This document shows positions 1-7,170 of a DNA stretch of 8,925 nucleotides, piece by piece; position 1 is the first letter of the stretch; each line of letters begins with the position of its first letter. Under the pieces are notes generated by a model. It was not told where the DNA came from, did no database searches, and saw only the letters and a list, made by a program, of their open reading frames with translations. The position numbers and the translations under genes were made by a program. Source of the stretch: Pseudomonadota bacterium. Lineage in GTDB: Bacteria; Pseudomonadota; Gammaproteobacteria; Acidiferrobacterales; Sulfurifustaceae. The stretch covers positions 1,586,741 to 1,595,665 of the forward strand of contig CP070641.1 in the NCBI GenBank assembly GCA_020354085.1, in the 5' to 3' direction.

Positions 1-1
1 C

Positions 2-808
2 GTGCGCATCCCTGCGCCCGCGGCACTGGTGCGTCCTGCACATCGCAAGCGGTTCGGTCAGCATTTTCTCCACGACCGTAACGTGGTGGACCGCATACTC
101 GTAGCGTTCCAGCCACAAGCGAGCGACCACGTGATTGAGATCGGCCCGGGTCCTGGCGTCCTGACGCGTGCACTCGTAGGCCGGGTGGGTCAACTGGAGG
201 CCGTGGAGATCGACCGTGACTTGGCCGCGCGCCTGCGCACCGAGTTCACGCCCGCACAACTCACTCTGCATCAAGCCGATGCACTGGATTTCGACTTCTG
301 CGGCCGCGCGCCACCGGGCGGGCAACTGCGGCTGATCGGCAATCTGCCTTATAACATCTCGACGCCGCTGCTCTTTCACCTGATCGAGCATTCGGCATGC
401 ACGAGGGATATGCTGTTCATGCTGCAGAAGGAAGTTGTCGAACGCCTGGCGGCCCGGCCTGGCGGCAAGGACTACGGGCGTCTCACGGTCATGATTCAGT
501 GGCGCCTACAGGTCGAGAAGTTGTTCGAAGTGGCGAGCAGCGCCTTTCGTCCGCCACCCAAGGTGGCATCGGCCGTAGTACGTCTTAGACCGCATTCGCA
601 ACCGCCGATTGCGGTTCACGACCCGGAGCGGTTCAGCCTGTTGGTACGCCGGGCGTTTGCCCAGCGTCGCAAGACCCTGCGCAACACCTTGAAGGGCTTG
701 GTGACCGCGCAAGCCATGCAGGACAGCGGCATCGACCCCGCGCGGCGCGCCGAAACGCTGTCGTTACAGGAGTTTGCGCGGCTCGCGGATGCACCCGAGG
801 AATCATAG
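2..808 (+). CDS. rsmA: 16S rRNA dimethyladenosine transferase RsmA (KsgA)
   Basis: This enzyme dimethylates two adjacent adenosines in the 3' terminal helix of 16S rRNA (A1518 and A1519 in E. coli) using S-adenosylmethionine, a late step of 30S subunit assembly in the cytoplasm. The 268-residue product has the family signature RKRFGQHFL at residues 15-23, the SAM-binding motif I EIGPGPGVLT at about 46-55, the catalytic NLPY motif at 114-117 and the conserved FRPPPKV segment at 182-188. Its length is close to the E. coli protein (273 residues). The GTG at base 2 leaves 14 residues before RKRFGQ, as in E. coli, so it is a plausible start. The frame is open to the window edge, however, so the gene could begin further upstream. 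The usual gammaproteobacterial neighbours apaG and apaH do not follow it. Confidence 0.95.
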   Translation: MRIPAPAALVRPAHRKRFGQHFLHDRNVVDRILVAFQPQASDHVIEIGPGPGVLTRALVGRVGQLEAVEIDRDLAARLRTEFTPAQLTLHQADALDFDFCGRAPPGGQLRLIGNLPYNISTPLLFHLIEHSACTRDMLFMLQKEVVERLAARPGGKDYGRLTVMIQWRLQVEKLFEVASSAFRPPPKVASAVVRLRPHSQPPIAVHDPERFSLLVRRAFAQRRKTLRNTLKGLVTAQAMQDSGIDPARRAETLSLQEFARLADAPEES

Positions 809-825
809 GGTTTTTGGCTGGTTGC

Positions 826-855
826 TTGACCGAGGCGTCAGGCGCTCCGCATGAT
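826..855 (+). promoter_or_regulatory. Candidate sigma-70 promoter before the DUF2845-like gene
   Basis: TTGACC (826-831) and CATGAT (850-855) are separated by 18 bases and match the -35 and -10 consensus at 5 of 6 and 4 of 6 positions. Transcription would start about 25 bases before the ATG at 887. This is pattern matching only, and chance matches are common. Confidence 0.35.
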
Positions 856-886
856 GTCGTGGCGCTCGAACAAAGAGGTGGCGCCT

Positions 887-1194
887 ATGCAAATCCTAAT
901 CCCAGCATCCATCGCGTTGCTGATCGCCGCGGGCGAGGTCTCAGCGGCGAGTTGGGAGACCTCATCGCTTCGCACCGCCAACGGCCAGCTTGTTAACCCC
1001 GCATGACCATGACCGAAGTGCTGCGCGATGCCGGCGAACCGCTCAAACGCGTCAAGGTATCCGAAGGTGTGAGTGTTTACGGAAAGGTCGGTGAGAGCGT
1101 CGAGGTCTGGACCTACCGTGGCGGCGATGGCCTTTACGATTTGACCTTTCAGGGGACGACGGTCAGCAAGATCACAGTCGTGCCCAATCGCTGA
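887..1194 (+). pseudogene. Small secreted DUF2845-like protein, frame broken by one base
   Basis: An ATG at 887, with GAGGTG at 875-880 as a well-placed ribosome binding site, opens a frame starting with a signal-peptide-like segment: a hydrophobic core at about residues 3-15, then a small-residue cleavage region ending EVSA. It continues with SLRTANGQLVNP and stops at a TGA at 1004-1006. The next frame begins at ATG 1003, runs to 1194 and encodes MTMTEVLRDAGEP followed by a beta-rich tail containing VEVWTYRGG and a final LTFQ...KITV strand. Joined, the two halves give the layout of DUF2845-type periplasmic proteins: signal peptide, SLR...G(M/D)T..EVL...GEP, then an E-x-W-x-Y repeat of strands. 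Adding one base near 1000-1002 restores about 102 codons and produces the expected G before MT. The family's usual cysteines are absent. Alternatives are two coupled small ORFs (ATGA overlap at 1003-1006) or a sequencing error. The family assignment is from memory of the pattern. Its function is unknown. Confidence 0.6.
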
Positions 1195-1197
1195 ACC

Positions 1198-1989
1198 TCA
1201 GCCGCGGGCCGCGGTGTGATAGTGTGGCTCGAGCCGTACCATCTGTTGCTCGATCCACTCCTCTACCTGGCGATTGATCTCCTCCGGCGTCTTGCCCTTG
1301 CCATGGATCGGCGGGCCGATCACCACCTCGATGGTGCCCGGCTTCTTGAGAAAACCGCGCCGTGGCCAGAAACTGCCGGCGTTGTGCGCGACCGGCACTA
1401 TCGGATAGCCGGTCGCGGCCGCTAGCACCGCGCCGCCGACCCCATAACGGCGCTTGTGACCGGGGGCAACGCGCGTGCCTTCCGGAAAGATGACCACCCA
1501 AATGCCTTCGTCCAGCCGCTTGCGCCCCTGCTCGACGATCTGCTCGACCGCCTTACGCCCCGCGCCACGGTCGATGGCAATTGGCCGCAGCATCGCCAGG
1601 CCCCAACCGAACAACGGAACCCACATCAACTCACGCTTGAGCACCCAGGTCTGCGGCGGCGCGAACACCTCTTGGAAAGCTATGGTCTCCCAGGTGGATT
1701 GATGCTTGGCAAGGATAATCGCGGCCCCGTGCTGGGGCAGATGCTCGCGGCCGTGCACGCGGTAGCCCAGACCACACAGGCGCTTGACCAACCAGGTGTG
1801 AAAACGTCCCCACTGACTGAGCAACCGATAACGTTGGCGAAAGGGCAGGAATACACAAACCAAGAGCGCCGGCGGCACAAATAGCGGCACCGACGACCAC
1901 ATGACGGCGTTAAACAGCAGCGAGCGCAGGGCCTGCAACCGCGAGGGATGAGAGGAGTGCGGAGAATGCAGGAGCGGTTTCTCCGCCAC
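1198..1989 (-). CDS. plsC: 1-acyl-sn-glycerol-3-phosphate acyltransferase (PlsC family)
   Basis: A membrane enzyme that acylates lysophosphatidic acid to phosphatidic acid, the precursor of all glycerophospholipids. The 263-residue protein has a hydrophobic segment at about residues 29-50 and the acyltransferase block I KHQSTWET at about 95-102. There the catalytic histidine (96) is followed by four residues and a glutamate rather than the textbook aspartate. Block II (around WVLKRELMWVP) lies at about 115-125, block III FPEGTR at 168-173 and block IV YPIVPVAHN at about 195-203. The start is GTG at 1989, one base after the gmhB stop. An in-frame ATG 29 codons later would remove the part before the membrane segment and is less likely. 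It is the last gene of the glyQ operon and converges on the DUF2845-like gene with a 3-base gap. No terminator is visible there. Confidence 0.93.
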   Translation of the reverse strand: MAEKPLLHSPHSSHPSRLQALRSLLFNAVMWSSVPLFVPPALLVCVFLPFRQRYRLLSQWGRFHTWLVKRLCGLGYRVHGREHLPQHGAAIILAKHQSTWETIAFQEVFAPPQTWVLKRELMWVPLFGWGLAMLRPIAIDRGAGRKAVEQIVEQGRKRLDEGIWVVIFPEGTRVAPGHKRRYGVGGAVLAAATGYPIVPVAHNAGSFWPRRGFLKKPGTIEVVIGPPIHGKGKTPEEINRQVEEWIEQQMVRLEPHYHTAARG

Positions 1990-1990
1990 G

Positions 1991-2542
1991 TCAGGATGCT
2001 TTCAATTCGCCAGTAAGCAACGCCTCGGTAAAGGCGGCGAGATCGCTGAATACCGGGACGCCGTCGAGCTGGGTGCTTTTCTTCAGCGTGCGCTCGCCCT
2101 TGCCGGAGCGCACCAGTACCGGCAAGGCCTGTGCCGCACGCGCGGCAATGATGTCGCGCTCCGAATCGCCGACGACGAAAACCCTATGGAGATTTATCTT
2201 GAGCCGCTCCATGACTTCTTCGAACAGCCCCGGCAAAGGCTTGCGGCAGTGGCAACCGTCGTCGGGGCCGTGCGGGCAGAAAAAGATGGCTTCGATCTCG
2301 CCGCCCTTGAGACGCACCAGCTCCAGCATTTTAGCGTGGATCCGCCCGAGCGTATCGGAGTCGAACAGACCACGCGCCACGCCGGATTGATTGGTCGCCA
2401 CGATGATCTTGTAGCCTTCCCGGTGCAGGCGCGCGATGGCATCGAGGCTGCCTGCGATCGGCACCCATTCTTCCGGCGACTTGATGTACTCGTCGGAGTC
2501 CTCGTTGATGACGCCGTCGCGATCAAGGATGACCAACTTCAT
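1991..2542 (-). CDS. gmhB: D-glycero-beta-D-manno-heptose 1,7-bisphosphate 7-phosphatase
   Basis: This HAD-superfamily phosphatase removes the 7-phosphate from heptose 1,7-bisphosphate in the cytoplasmic pathway to ADP-heptose, the building block of the LPS inner core. The 183-residue product opens with LVILDRDGVIN, giving the nucleophile Asp7 and acid/base Asp9. Motif II lies in ATNQSGVARG (49-58). A zinc-binding loop is visible with Cys89, His91, Cys97 and Cys99, followed by RKPLPGL. Motif IV is VVGDSERD (123-130). The length fits the family (about 190). The start at ATG 2542 places the DxD motif at the N terminus as usual and overlaps the upstream MazG-like gene by ATGA (2539-2542), suggesting coupled translation. 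The open frame extends further upstream, but that part is only the shadow of the neighbouring gene. Confidence 0.95.
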   Translation of the reverse strand: MKLVILDRDGVINEDSDEYIKSPEEWVPIAGSLDAIARLHREGYKIIVATNQSGVARGLFDSDTLGRIHAKMLELVRLKGGEIEAIFFCPHGPDDGCHCRKPLPGLFEEVMERLKINLHRVFVVGDSERDIIAARAAQALPVLVRSGKGERTLKKSTQLDGVPVFSDLAAFTEALLTGELKAS

Positions 2543-2868
2543 TCCTTGAACTCCGACACACGGATACGTCCATTGATCATGCGTGACTCCCGACCCTCCA
2601 GCTTGCGCAACTTGTCCCAGAACGCCTGCTTGAGGTCGAAGTCCTGGGCGATGGCGGTGCCGATCAGAAGGATCAGTAGGTCGGCCACCTCTTCGGCGAG
2701 CTGCTCGCGCGACTTGCCCTTGGTCACGCATTCGGCGATCTCACCCAGCTCCTCGCTCATGAGCGCCACCCGGTAAGTCATGTCCTCGCCGCCGGTGTCC
2801 CTGAAGCGGTGCTTGTCGTGGAAGGCCTGCACCGCCGTGAGCATCGCATCGTAGGAGTCGGCATTCAT
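2539..2868 (-). CDS. MazG-like nucleotide pyrophosphohydrolase
   Basis: A small all-alpha NTP pyrophosphohydrolase of the MazG/dUTPase-2 superfamily. Members hydrolyse non-canonical or excess (d)NTPs to the monophosphate and pyrophosphate, using acidic residues that hold magnesium. The 109-residue protein shows the superfamily signature: EELGE at 39-43, then about 16 residues later EEVAD at 59-63, with helical, amphipathic sequence on both sides. It is a single-domain form, far shorter than E. coli MazG (263 residues), and the substrate cannot be read from sequence. ATG 2868 is chosen because it lies 5 bases after the glyS stop. An in-frame TTG at 2889 would add 7 residues and overlap glyS, with no better ribosome binding site. 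The gene sits between glyS and gmhB, where many relatives have nothing or a different small gene. Confidence 0.85.
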   Translation of the reverse strand: MNADSYDAMLTAVQAFHDKHRFRDTGGEDMTYRVALMSEELGEIAECVTKGKSREQLAEEVADLLILLIGTAIAQDFDLKQAFWDKLRKLEGRESRMINGRIRVSEFKE

Positions 2869-2873
2869 GGTGG

Positions 2874-5000
2874 CTAGCTTTGCAGGCAAGAAACGTCGGC
2901 GACCTGCAGGAACAGATCGCTCAGGCCGGACAGCAGAGCCAGTCGATTGCGCCGCAGGGCCGGATCCTCCGCCATGACCAGGACCTTGTCGAAGAAGGCA
3001 TCAACCGTCGGGCGCAGGGAAGCGAGGCACTTGAGCGTGCCCGTGTAGTCGGCCGCCGCGAGCAGCGGAGCCACCTCACCACGTGCCGCCTGCACAGCAC
3101 CGGCAAGCGCCAATTCGGCGTCATCCGTGAGCAGGGCTTGGTCAACCGTCTGCGGGATATCGCCTTCGGCTTGGCGCAGGATATTGCGGATCCGCTTGTT
3201 GGCCGCGGCCAAGGCCTCGGCCTCGGGCAGCTCGCGAAACCTCTGCAGCGCAGTGAGACGCGGTGAGATCTGATCGAGTCGTGCCGGGTTCTGTGACAAC
3301 ACCGCATCGATCTCATCGGCCAGGAACTCGCGTTCGCGCAGATAAGGCTTCAGACGTTCGATCATGAACCCATAAACCGCCACTGCGACGTCCTCGTTCA
3401 ATAGATCGCGCGGGAAGGCAGCCCGCGCCGCTGCGAGGAGAGTGACGATATCGAGCGGCAGGCCGTGTTCCACCAGAATGCGTACCACACCAAGGGCCTG
3501 ACGTCGCAAACCGTAGGGGTCCTTCTCGCCGGTCGGCACCAGCCCGATGCCATAGATACCCACGAGCGAATCGAGCCGGTCGGCCAGGGCGACGCACAGC
3601 GCGACAGTCGAAGTCGGCAACTCATCGCCCGCGGTGCGTGGCCAGTAGTGCTGCTCGATGGCGTCCGCTACCGCCGGGGCTTCGCCGTCATGCCGCGCGT
3701 AGTACTTGCCCATGATGCCCTGCAGCTCGGGAAACTCGCCGACCATGTCGGTAAGCAGATCGGCTTTGGCCAATCGCGCGGAGCGCTCGACATCGCCCAG
3801 CTCCGCGGGCTTTAGCAGTCCTGCCACCACCAGCCGATCGGCAATCTCGGCCGCAAGTTTCACGATGCGCTCAACGCGTTCGAGCTGGGTGCCGAGCTTG
3901 TTGTGGTAGACAACGGCGGCGAGCCGCGACAAGCGTGCATCCAGACGCGTCTTGCGATCCTGATCGTAGAAAAACTTGGCGTCCGCCAAGCGCGCTTTCA
4001 GCACCCGCTCATTGCCATGCACGATCGCCGCCGGGCGTGCGGTCTTGATATTACTGACGAACAGAAAATTCGGCAGCAGGCGGCCGTGCTTGTCGGCCAG
4101 CGGGAAGTACTTTTGGTGCTGCTGCATGCTGGTGATCAGGCACTCGGCCGGCACCGACAGAAAATTCTTGTTGAAACTGCCGACGTACACCGCGGGACAT
4201 TCAACCAAGCTCGCGACCTCTTCCACCAGCTCCGCACCGCGCCCCACGCTCCAACGCACACCCGCGCCCAACTTGCGTGCGGCGGCATCTAGTTGTTTTT
4301 CGATCTGCTTCTCGCGTTCCTCGAAGCTGGCAATCACATTGCCTTGGCGCGCCAGAAGCTTCTCGTAATCGGCCGGTCGGCGAATGGCAATCGCTCCGCG
4401 GCTCATGAAACGATGGCCCTCGGTCTTCGCGCCGCTCTTTAGCCCCAAAACCGTGCCGGGCACGACCTTGCTGCCGTGCAGCATCACCAGGCCGTGCACG
4501 GGGCGAACAAACTGGGTGTCGAGGTTGGCCCAACGCATGAGCCGGGTGGCCGGCAGTTTCTTCAGGGCGGACTCGACCGACTCGGCCAGGTGCTTGGCGA
4601 GCGGTTCGCCTCTTTGCTTGCTGCGGAATACAAAATACTCGCCTTTCTCTCCGGCTTGGCGCCCCAACGCTTCGATCGCCACCCCGCATGAGCGCGCAAA
4701 CCCAGTAAGCGCTGCGGTCGGCTTGCCGTCGGCGTCAAGCGCGGCGCTCAATGCCGGTCCACGCCGTTCCACGATGCGGTCCGCCTGCCGCGCCAACACG
4801 CCCGAGATGCGCACGGCAAGACGACGTGGTGTGGCGAAAGGCTCCGAAGCGCTATGCGCGCTCAGGAAGTTCTTGGCGTGCAGCGCATCGTACAGCCCGC
4901 GACTGAAGGCCTCGGACAGCCGCGCGAGTGAACGTGGTGGTAGCTCTTCGGTTAGAAGTTCCACCAACAAATCGGCGACTGAGAGCGTCCTGGCGGCCAT
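2874..5000 (-). CDS. glyS: Glycyl-tRNA synthetase beta subunit
   Basis: The beta subunit of the bacterial heterotetrameric (alpha2beta2) glycyl-tRNA synthetase. It recognises tRNA-Gly and carries the anticodon-binding part, while GlyQ holds the aminoacylation site. The 708-residue product (E. coli about 689) begins with the characteristic LLVELLTEELPP at residues 11-22. It contains the conserved EGHRFMSRG-type segment near 200, a long central helical region with FPELQGIMGKYYA and DPYGLRRQALG, and ends in the DALR-type anticodon-binding domain with PTVDAFFDKVLVMAED and NRLALL close to the C terminus. The ATG at 5000 follows the glyQ stop by 3 bases. All expected parts are present, with no break in frame. 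Confidence 0.97.
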   Translation of the reverse strand: MAARTLSVADLLVELLTEELPPRSLARLSEAFSRGLYDALHAKNFLSAHSASEPFATPRRLAVRISGVLARQADRIVERRGPALSAALDADGKPTAALTGFARSCGVAIEALGRQAGEKGEYFVFRSKQRGEPLAKHLAESVESALKKLPATRLMRWANLDTQFVRPVHGLVMLHGSKVVPGTVLGLKSGAKTEGHRFMSRGAIAIRRPADYEKLLARQGNVIASFEEREKQIEKQLDAAARKLGAGVRWSVGRGAELVEEVASLVECPAVYVGSFNKNFLSVPAECLITSMQQHQKYFPLADKHGRLLPNFLFVSNIKTARPAAIVHGNERVLKARLADAKFFYDQDRKTRLDARLSRLAAVVYHNKLGTQLERVERIVKLAAEIADRLVVAGLLKPAELGDVERSARLAKADLLTDMVGEFPELQGIMGKYYARHDGEAPAVADAIEQHYWPRTAGDELPTSTVALCVALADRLDSLVGIYGIGLVPTGEKDPYGLRRQALGVVRILVEHGLPLDIVTLLAAARAAFPRDLLNEDVAVAVYGFMIERLKPYLREREFLADEIDAVLSQNPARLDQISPRLTALQRFRELPEAEALAAANKRIRNILRQAEGDIPQTVDQALLTDDAELALAGAVQAARGEVAPLLAAADYTGTLKCLASLRPTVDAFFDKVLVMAEDPALRRNRLALLSGLSDLFLQVADVSCLQS

Positions 5001-5003
5001 GAT

Positions 5004-5885
5004 CTATCTTGCCGCGGCGCTCTTGAGAATGGGGAAACCCAGACGTTCGCGCGCGTCGTAATAAGCCTGGGCCACCTCGCGCGCCAAGTGCCGGACGCGT
5101 GTGATGTAGCCGGCGCGCTCGGTGGTCGAGATCGCCCCACGCGCGTCGAGCAGATTGAAGCTGTGCGAGCACTTCATCACCATCTCGAAGGCCGGCAAGG
5201 GCAATTGCGCTGCCATCAGCCGCTTGGCCTCGGCCTCATAGCCGCTAAACTGCTCGAACAGCCATTGCACGTTAGATGCCTCGAAGTTGTAGCGGGACTG
5301 CTCGACCTCGTTTTGATGGTAGACATCGCCATAGCTCACGCCCTGTGTCCACTCAAGGTCGAAGATGTTCTCCACGTCCTGCAGGTACATGGCAAGCCGT
5401 TCGAGACCGTAGGTGATCTCGCCCAATACCGGCTTACACGGCAGCGAGCCGACTTCCTGGAAATAGGTAAACTGCGTTACCTCCATGCCGTCCAACCACA
5501 CCTCCCAGCCCAGACCCCATGCGCCGAGGGTAGGCGACTCCCAATCATCTTCCACGAAACGGATGTCATGCCGGGTGGAATCGAGTCCAAGCGCACGCAA
5601 GGAGCCCAAGTAGCGCTCCTGGATGTCGGGCGGCGAGGGCTTGAGCGCGACCTGGAACTGGTAGTAATGCTGCAGCCGATTCGGGTTCTCGCCGTAGCGG
5701 CCGTCCTTCGGGCGGCGGCAAGGCTGCACATATGCGGCGTTCCAAGGTTCCGGCCCGAGCGCGCGTAGAAACGTCGCGGTATGAAAGGTCCCCGCGCCCA
5801 TCTCGATGTCGTAGGGCTGCACCAGCACGCAACCCTGTCGGACCCAGTAGGTCTGCAGCTGAAGAATGAGCTCCTGGAAGGTCAC
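5004..5885 (-). CDS. glyQ: Glycyl-tRNA synthetase alpha subunit
   Basis: The catalytic subunit of alpha2beta2 glycyl-tRNA synthetase. It forms glycyl-adenylate and transfers glycine to tRNA-Gly. The 293-residue protein (E. coli 303) starts TFQELILQLQTYW. It has GCVLVQPYDIEMGAGTFH at about 18-35, class II motif 2 in the segment from AAYVQPCRRPKDGRYG to HYYQFQV (about 50-80), and motif 3 around GLERLAMYLQ (160-169). The start is GTG at 5885. Codons upstream in frame offer no ATG, and the family's conserved part begins immediately, so the protein has a shorter N terminus than E. coli GlyQ. It is the first gene of the tightly spaced glyQ-glyS-mazG-like-gmhB-plsC run and is preceded by a good -10 box. 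Confidence 0.97.
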   Translation of the reverse strand: MTFQELILQLQTYWVRQGCVLVQPYDIEMGAGTFHTATFLRALGPEPWNAAYVQPCRRPKDGRYGENPNRLQHYYQFQVALKPSPPDIQERYLGSLRALGLDSTRHDIRFVEDDWESPTLGAWGLGWEVWLDGMEVTQFTYFQEVGSLPCKPVLGEITYGLERLAMYLQDVENIFDLEWTQGVSYGDVYHQNEVEQSRYNFEASNVQWLFEQFSGYEAEAKRLMAAQLPLPAFEMVMKCSHSFNLLDARGAISTTERAGYITRVRHLAREVAQAYYDARERLGFPILKSAAAR

Positions 5886-5921
5886 GAAACGTCTCGAGAT
5901 GGCGGCGGAAGCGAGGCGCGA

Positions 5922-5927
5922 ATTATA
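5922..5927 (-). promoter_or_regulatory. -10 box of a candidate glyQ operon promoter
   Basis: Read on the minus strand, this is a perfect TATAAT in otherwise very GC-rich DNA. It would start transcription about 30 bases before the glyQ GTG. The -35 region 16-17 bases upstream is poor (GCGTCA at best). The position, between the mtgA stop and the glyQ start, supports a promoter serving glyQ to plsC independently of mtgA. Confidence 0.5.
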
Positions 5928-5935
5928 GCCTGCCG

Positions 5936-5952
5936 CTCGCGAGTGACGCGAG
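5936..5952. repeat. Inverted repeat between mtgA and glyQ
   Basis: CTCGCG and CGCGAG are perfect 6-base arms around AGTGA. The stem would form in the RNA just after the mtgA stop codon. No run of U follows on either strand, so it is not a standard intrinsic terminator. It may protect the mtgA transcript end or be incidental in GC-rich DNA. Confidence 0.4.
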
Positions 5953-5957
5953 GCGCG

Positions 5958-6764
5958 TCAGGTGCCAGGCGAGACCGGCGCAACCACGGACGGATACGGC
6001 GCTTTATCGCGCGGCGGTTCGCCCGGAAAACGCTGAATGAGCGCTTGTATCTTGCTCGCGCGCCGCTCAAACGCCTCGGTGCGCGTGGCAGGATTGTTCT
6101 TGATCGGTGCCGGCAAGGTGGCGACTAGCTCGACCGCCTGCTGCAGCGTCAGGTCGCGCGCGGCCATCCCCCAGTAGGCCTGGGCTGCGGCCTGCACGCC
6201 GTAAATACCTTGGCCGAACTCCACGACGTTCAAGTAGATCTCGAGTATGCGCGTCTTACTCAAGTGCCGCTCCATCCCCCAGCTCAGTACCAGTTCGTGC
6301 CATTTGCGCAACGGATCCTTGGATCTGGTAAGAAACAGGTTTTTCACCGTCTGCTGCGAGATGGTGCTCGCGCCCAAGGCAAATCGCCGCTCTGACCAGT
6401 TGTAACTCATGGCCTCCTTGAAGGCGATGAGATCAAACCCCTTGTGCTCCCAGAAGCGGCTGTCTTCGGCCAATACCACGGCGCGCGTGAGATGGCGCGG
6501 AAGATCTGCGTATGGCACCGGCTGCCAGCGCGGGCGTGGCAATTGCGGATCCTCGGCGCGTCGTCGCTCGTACTCTGCCATGAAGTTCGATTTTGGGACT
6601 GCGCCGCGGGCGTATCGCTGCCAATCCGGCCAGGTGACATAGAGATAGAAGAGGTCGACCACGAGCAGTAGCAGCGCGATACGCACCACCCAGCGCAACA
6701 CATTGGTGCCGCGCGCTAGCAGTGACAACAAAGACAGCCAACTGGAACCGCGAGCGAGTGCCAT
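5958..6764 (-). CDS. mtgA: Monofunctional biosynthetic peptidoglycan transglycosylase
   Basis: An inner-membrane GT51 glycosyltransferase that polymerises lipid II into glycan strands without a transpeptidase domain. The 268-residue product has one N-terminal membrane anchor (about residues 25-45, rich in I, L and V). The GT51 motifs follow in order: AEDSRFWEHKGFD (99-111, catalytic Glu100), GASTISQQTVKNLFL (131-145), RKWHELVLSW (153-162) leading into ERHLSKTRILEIYLN, and EFGQGIYGVQAAAQAYWG (182-199). The length fits the family (about 240-270). ATG 6764 is preferred: a GTG at 6845 would add 27 residues of non-membrane sequence not typical of MtgA. The ribosome binding site is weak (GGTAAG about 5 bases before). 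It lies 72 bases upstream of glyQ on the same strand. Confidence 0.95.
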   Translation of the reverse strand: MALARGSSWLSLLSLLARGTNVLRWVVRIALLLLVVDLFYLYVTWPDWQRYARGAVPKSNFMAEYERRRAEDPQLPRPRWQPVPYADLPRHLTRAVVLAEDSRFWEHKGFDLIAFKEAMSYNWSERRFALGASTISQQTVKNLFLTRSKDPLRKWHELVLSWGMERHLSKTRILEIYLNVVEFGQGIYGVQAAAQAYWGMAARDLTLQQAVELVATLPAPIKNNPATRTEAFERRASKIQALIQRFPGEPPRDKAPYPSVVAPVSPGT

Positions 6765-6842
6765 TTGCTTACCGACGCCAAAAGCGGCTCGCGGTTCGCA
6801 CGCCACCAGCCCGATTTGAATCGGCGACCCGTCGCGTAGCGG

Positions 6843-6861
6843 CACACGCTATTTGCGTGTG
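6843..6861. repeat. 7-base inverted repeat upstream of mtgA
   Basis: CACACGC and GCGTGTG are perfect arms around TATTT. The spacing suits either a dimeric regulator operator or an RNA hairpin in the mtgA leader, about 80 bases before its ATG. No regulator can be assigned from sequence. Confidence 0.4.
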
Positions 6862-7136
6862 ACGGAAATGGTACCTGGCGAGCGAAACGCAGGGGTATTG
6901 GTGCAACATCGTCTGGCAACTGCTAGCCCCGATTTCTCGCCGACTCGTCGGAATGGCGAATAGCATCGAAGCCAGTCAAAAAATTGTGTACCGCAATTCT
7001 AGCCGACGCTAGCATCGCGGGTGCAATTCACCCCGTCTCGGTTGCACGATCTCCCGATTCACGGTGCGCACAGTCCGTTGAATGGCTTTCGCTTGACATG
7101 CGCCACGAAAGAGCGCCAACGCGGTCGGCTTGCCTC

Positions 7137-7165
7137 TTGGCAAATACAGCTTAATTCGCTACCTT
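7137..7165 (+). promoter_or_regulatory. Weak candidate promoter for a short terminated transcript
   Basis: TTGGCA (7137-7142) matches the -35 consensus at 5 of 6 positions. After a 17-base spacer, TACCTT (7160-7165) keeps the key T, A and final T of a -10 box. Transcription would start near 7172 and meet the terminator at 7239-7269, giving an RNA of about 100 bases. The -10 match is poor, so this is tentative. Confidence 0.25.
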
Positions 7166-7170
7166 GGCAC

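Noticed and set aside
814..996. Open frame starting with TTG after rsmA
   Set aside because: It has no ribosome binding site and no recognisable domain, and it overlaps the better supported frame from ATG 887 with its signal-peptide pattern.
1200..1216. CCGCGG repeats at the convergent plsC / DUF2845-like junction as a bidirectional terminator
   Set aside because: The stem is short, lies inside the plsC coding end and has no T run on either strand.
6796..6830. tRNA T-arm-like sequence (CCGATT and AATCGG separated by TG)
   Set aside because: It is only a 6-base inverted repeat. No acceptor stem, anticodon arm or D-arm could be found on either side.
6765..6845. 27-residue N-terminal extension of MtgA from GTG 6845
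   Set aside because: The added sequence lacks a membrane or signal character and the GTG lies inside the inverted repeat at 6843-6861. ATG 6764 gives the normal family length.
7093..7121. TTGACA at 7093-7098 as a -35 box
   Set aside because: No AT-containing -10 box lies 16-19 bases downstream; the region is CGCCAACGC-like.
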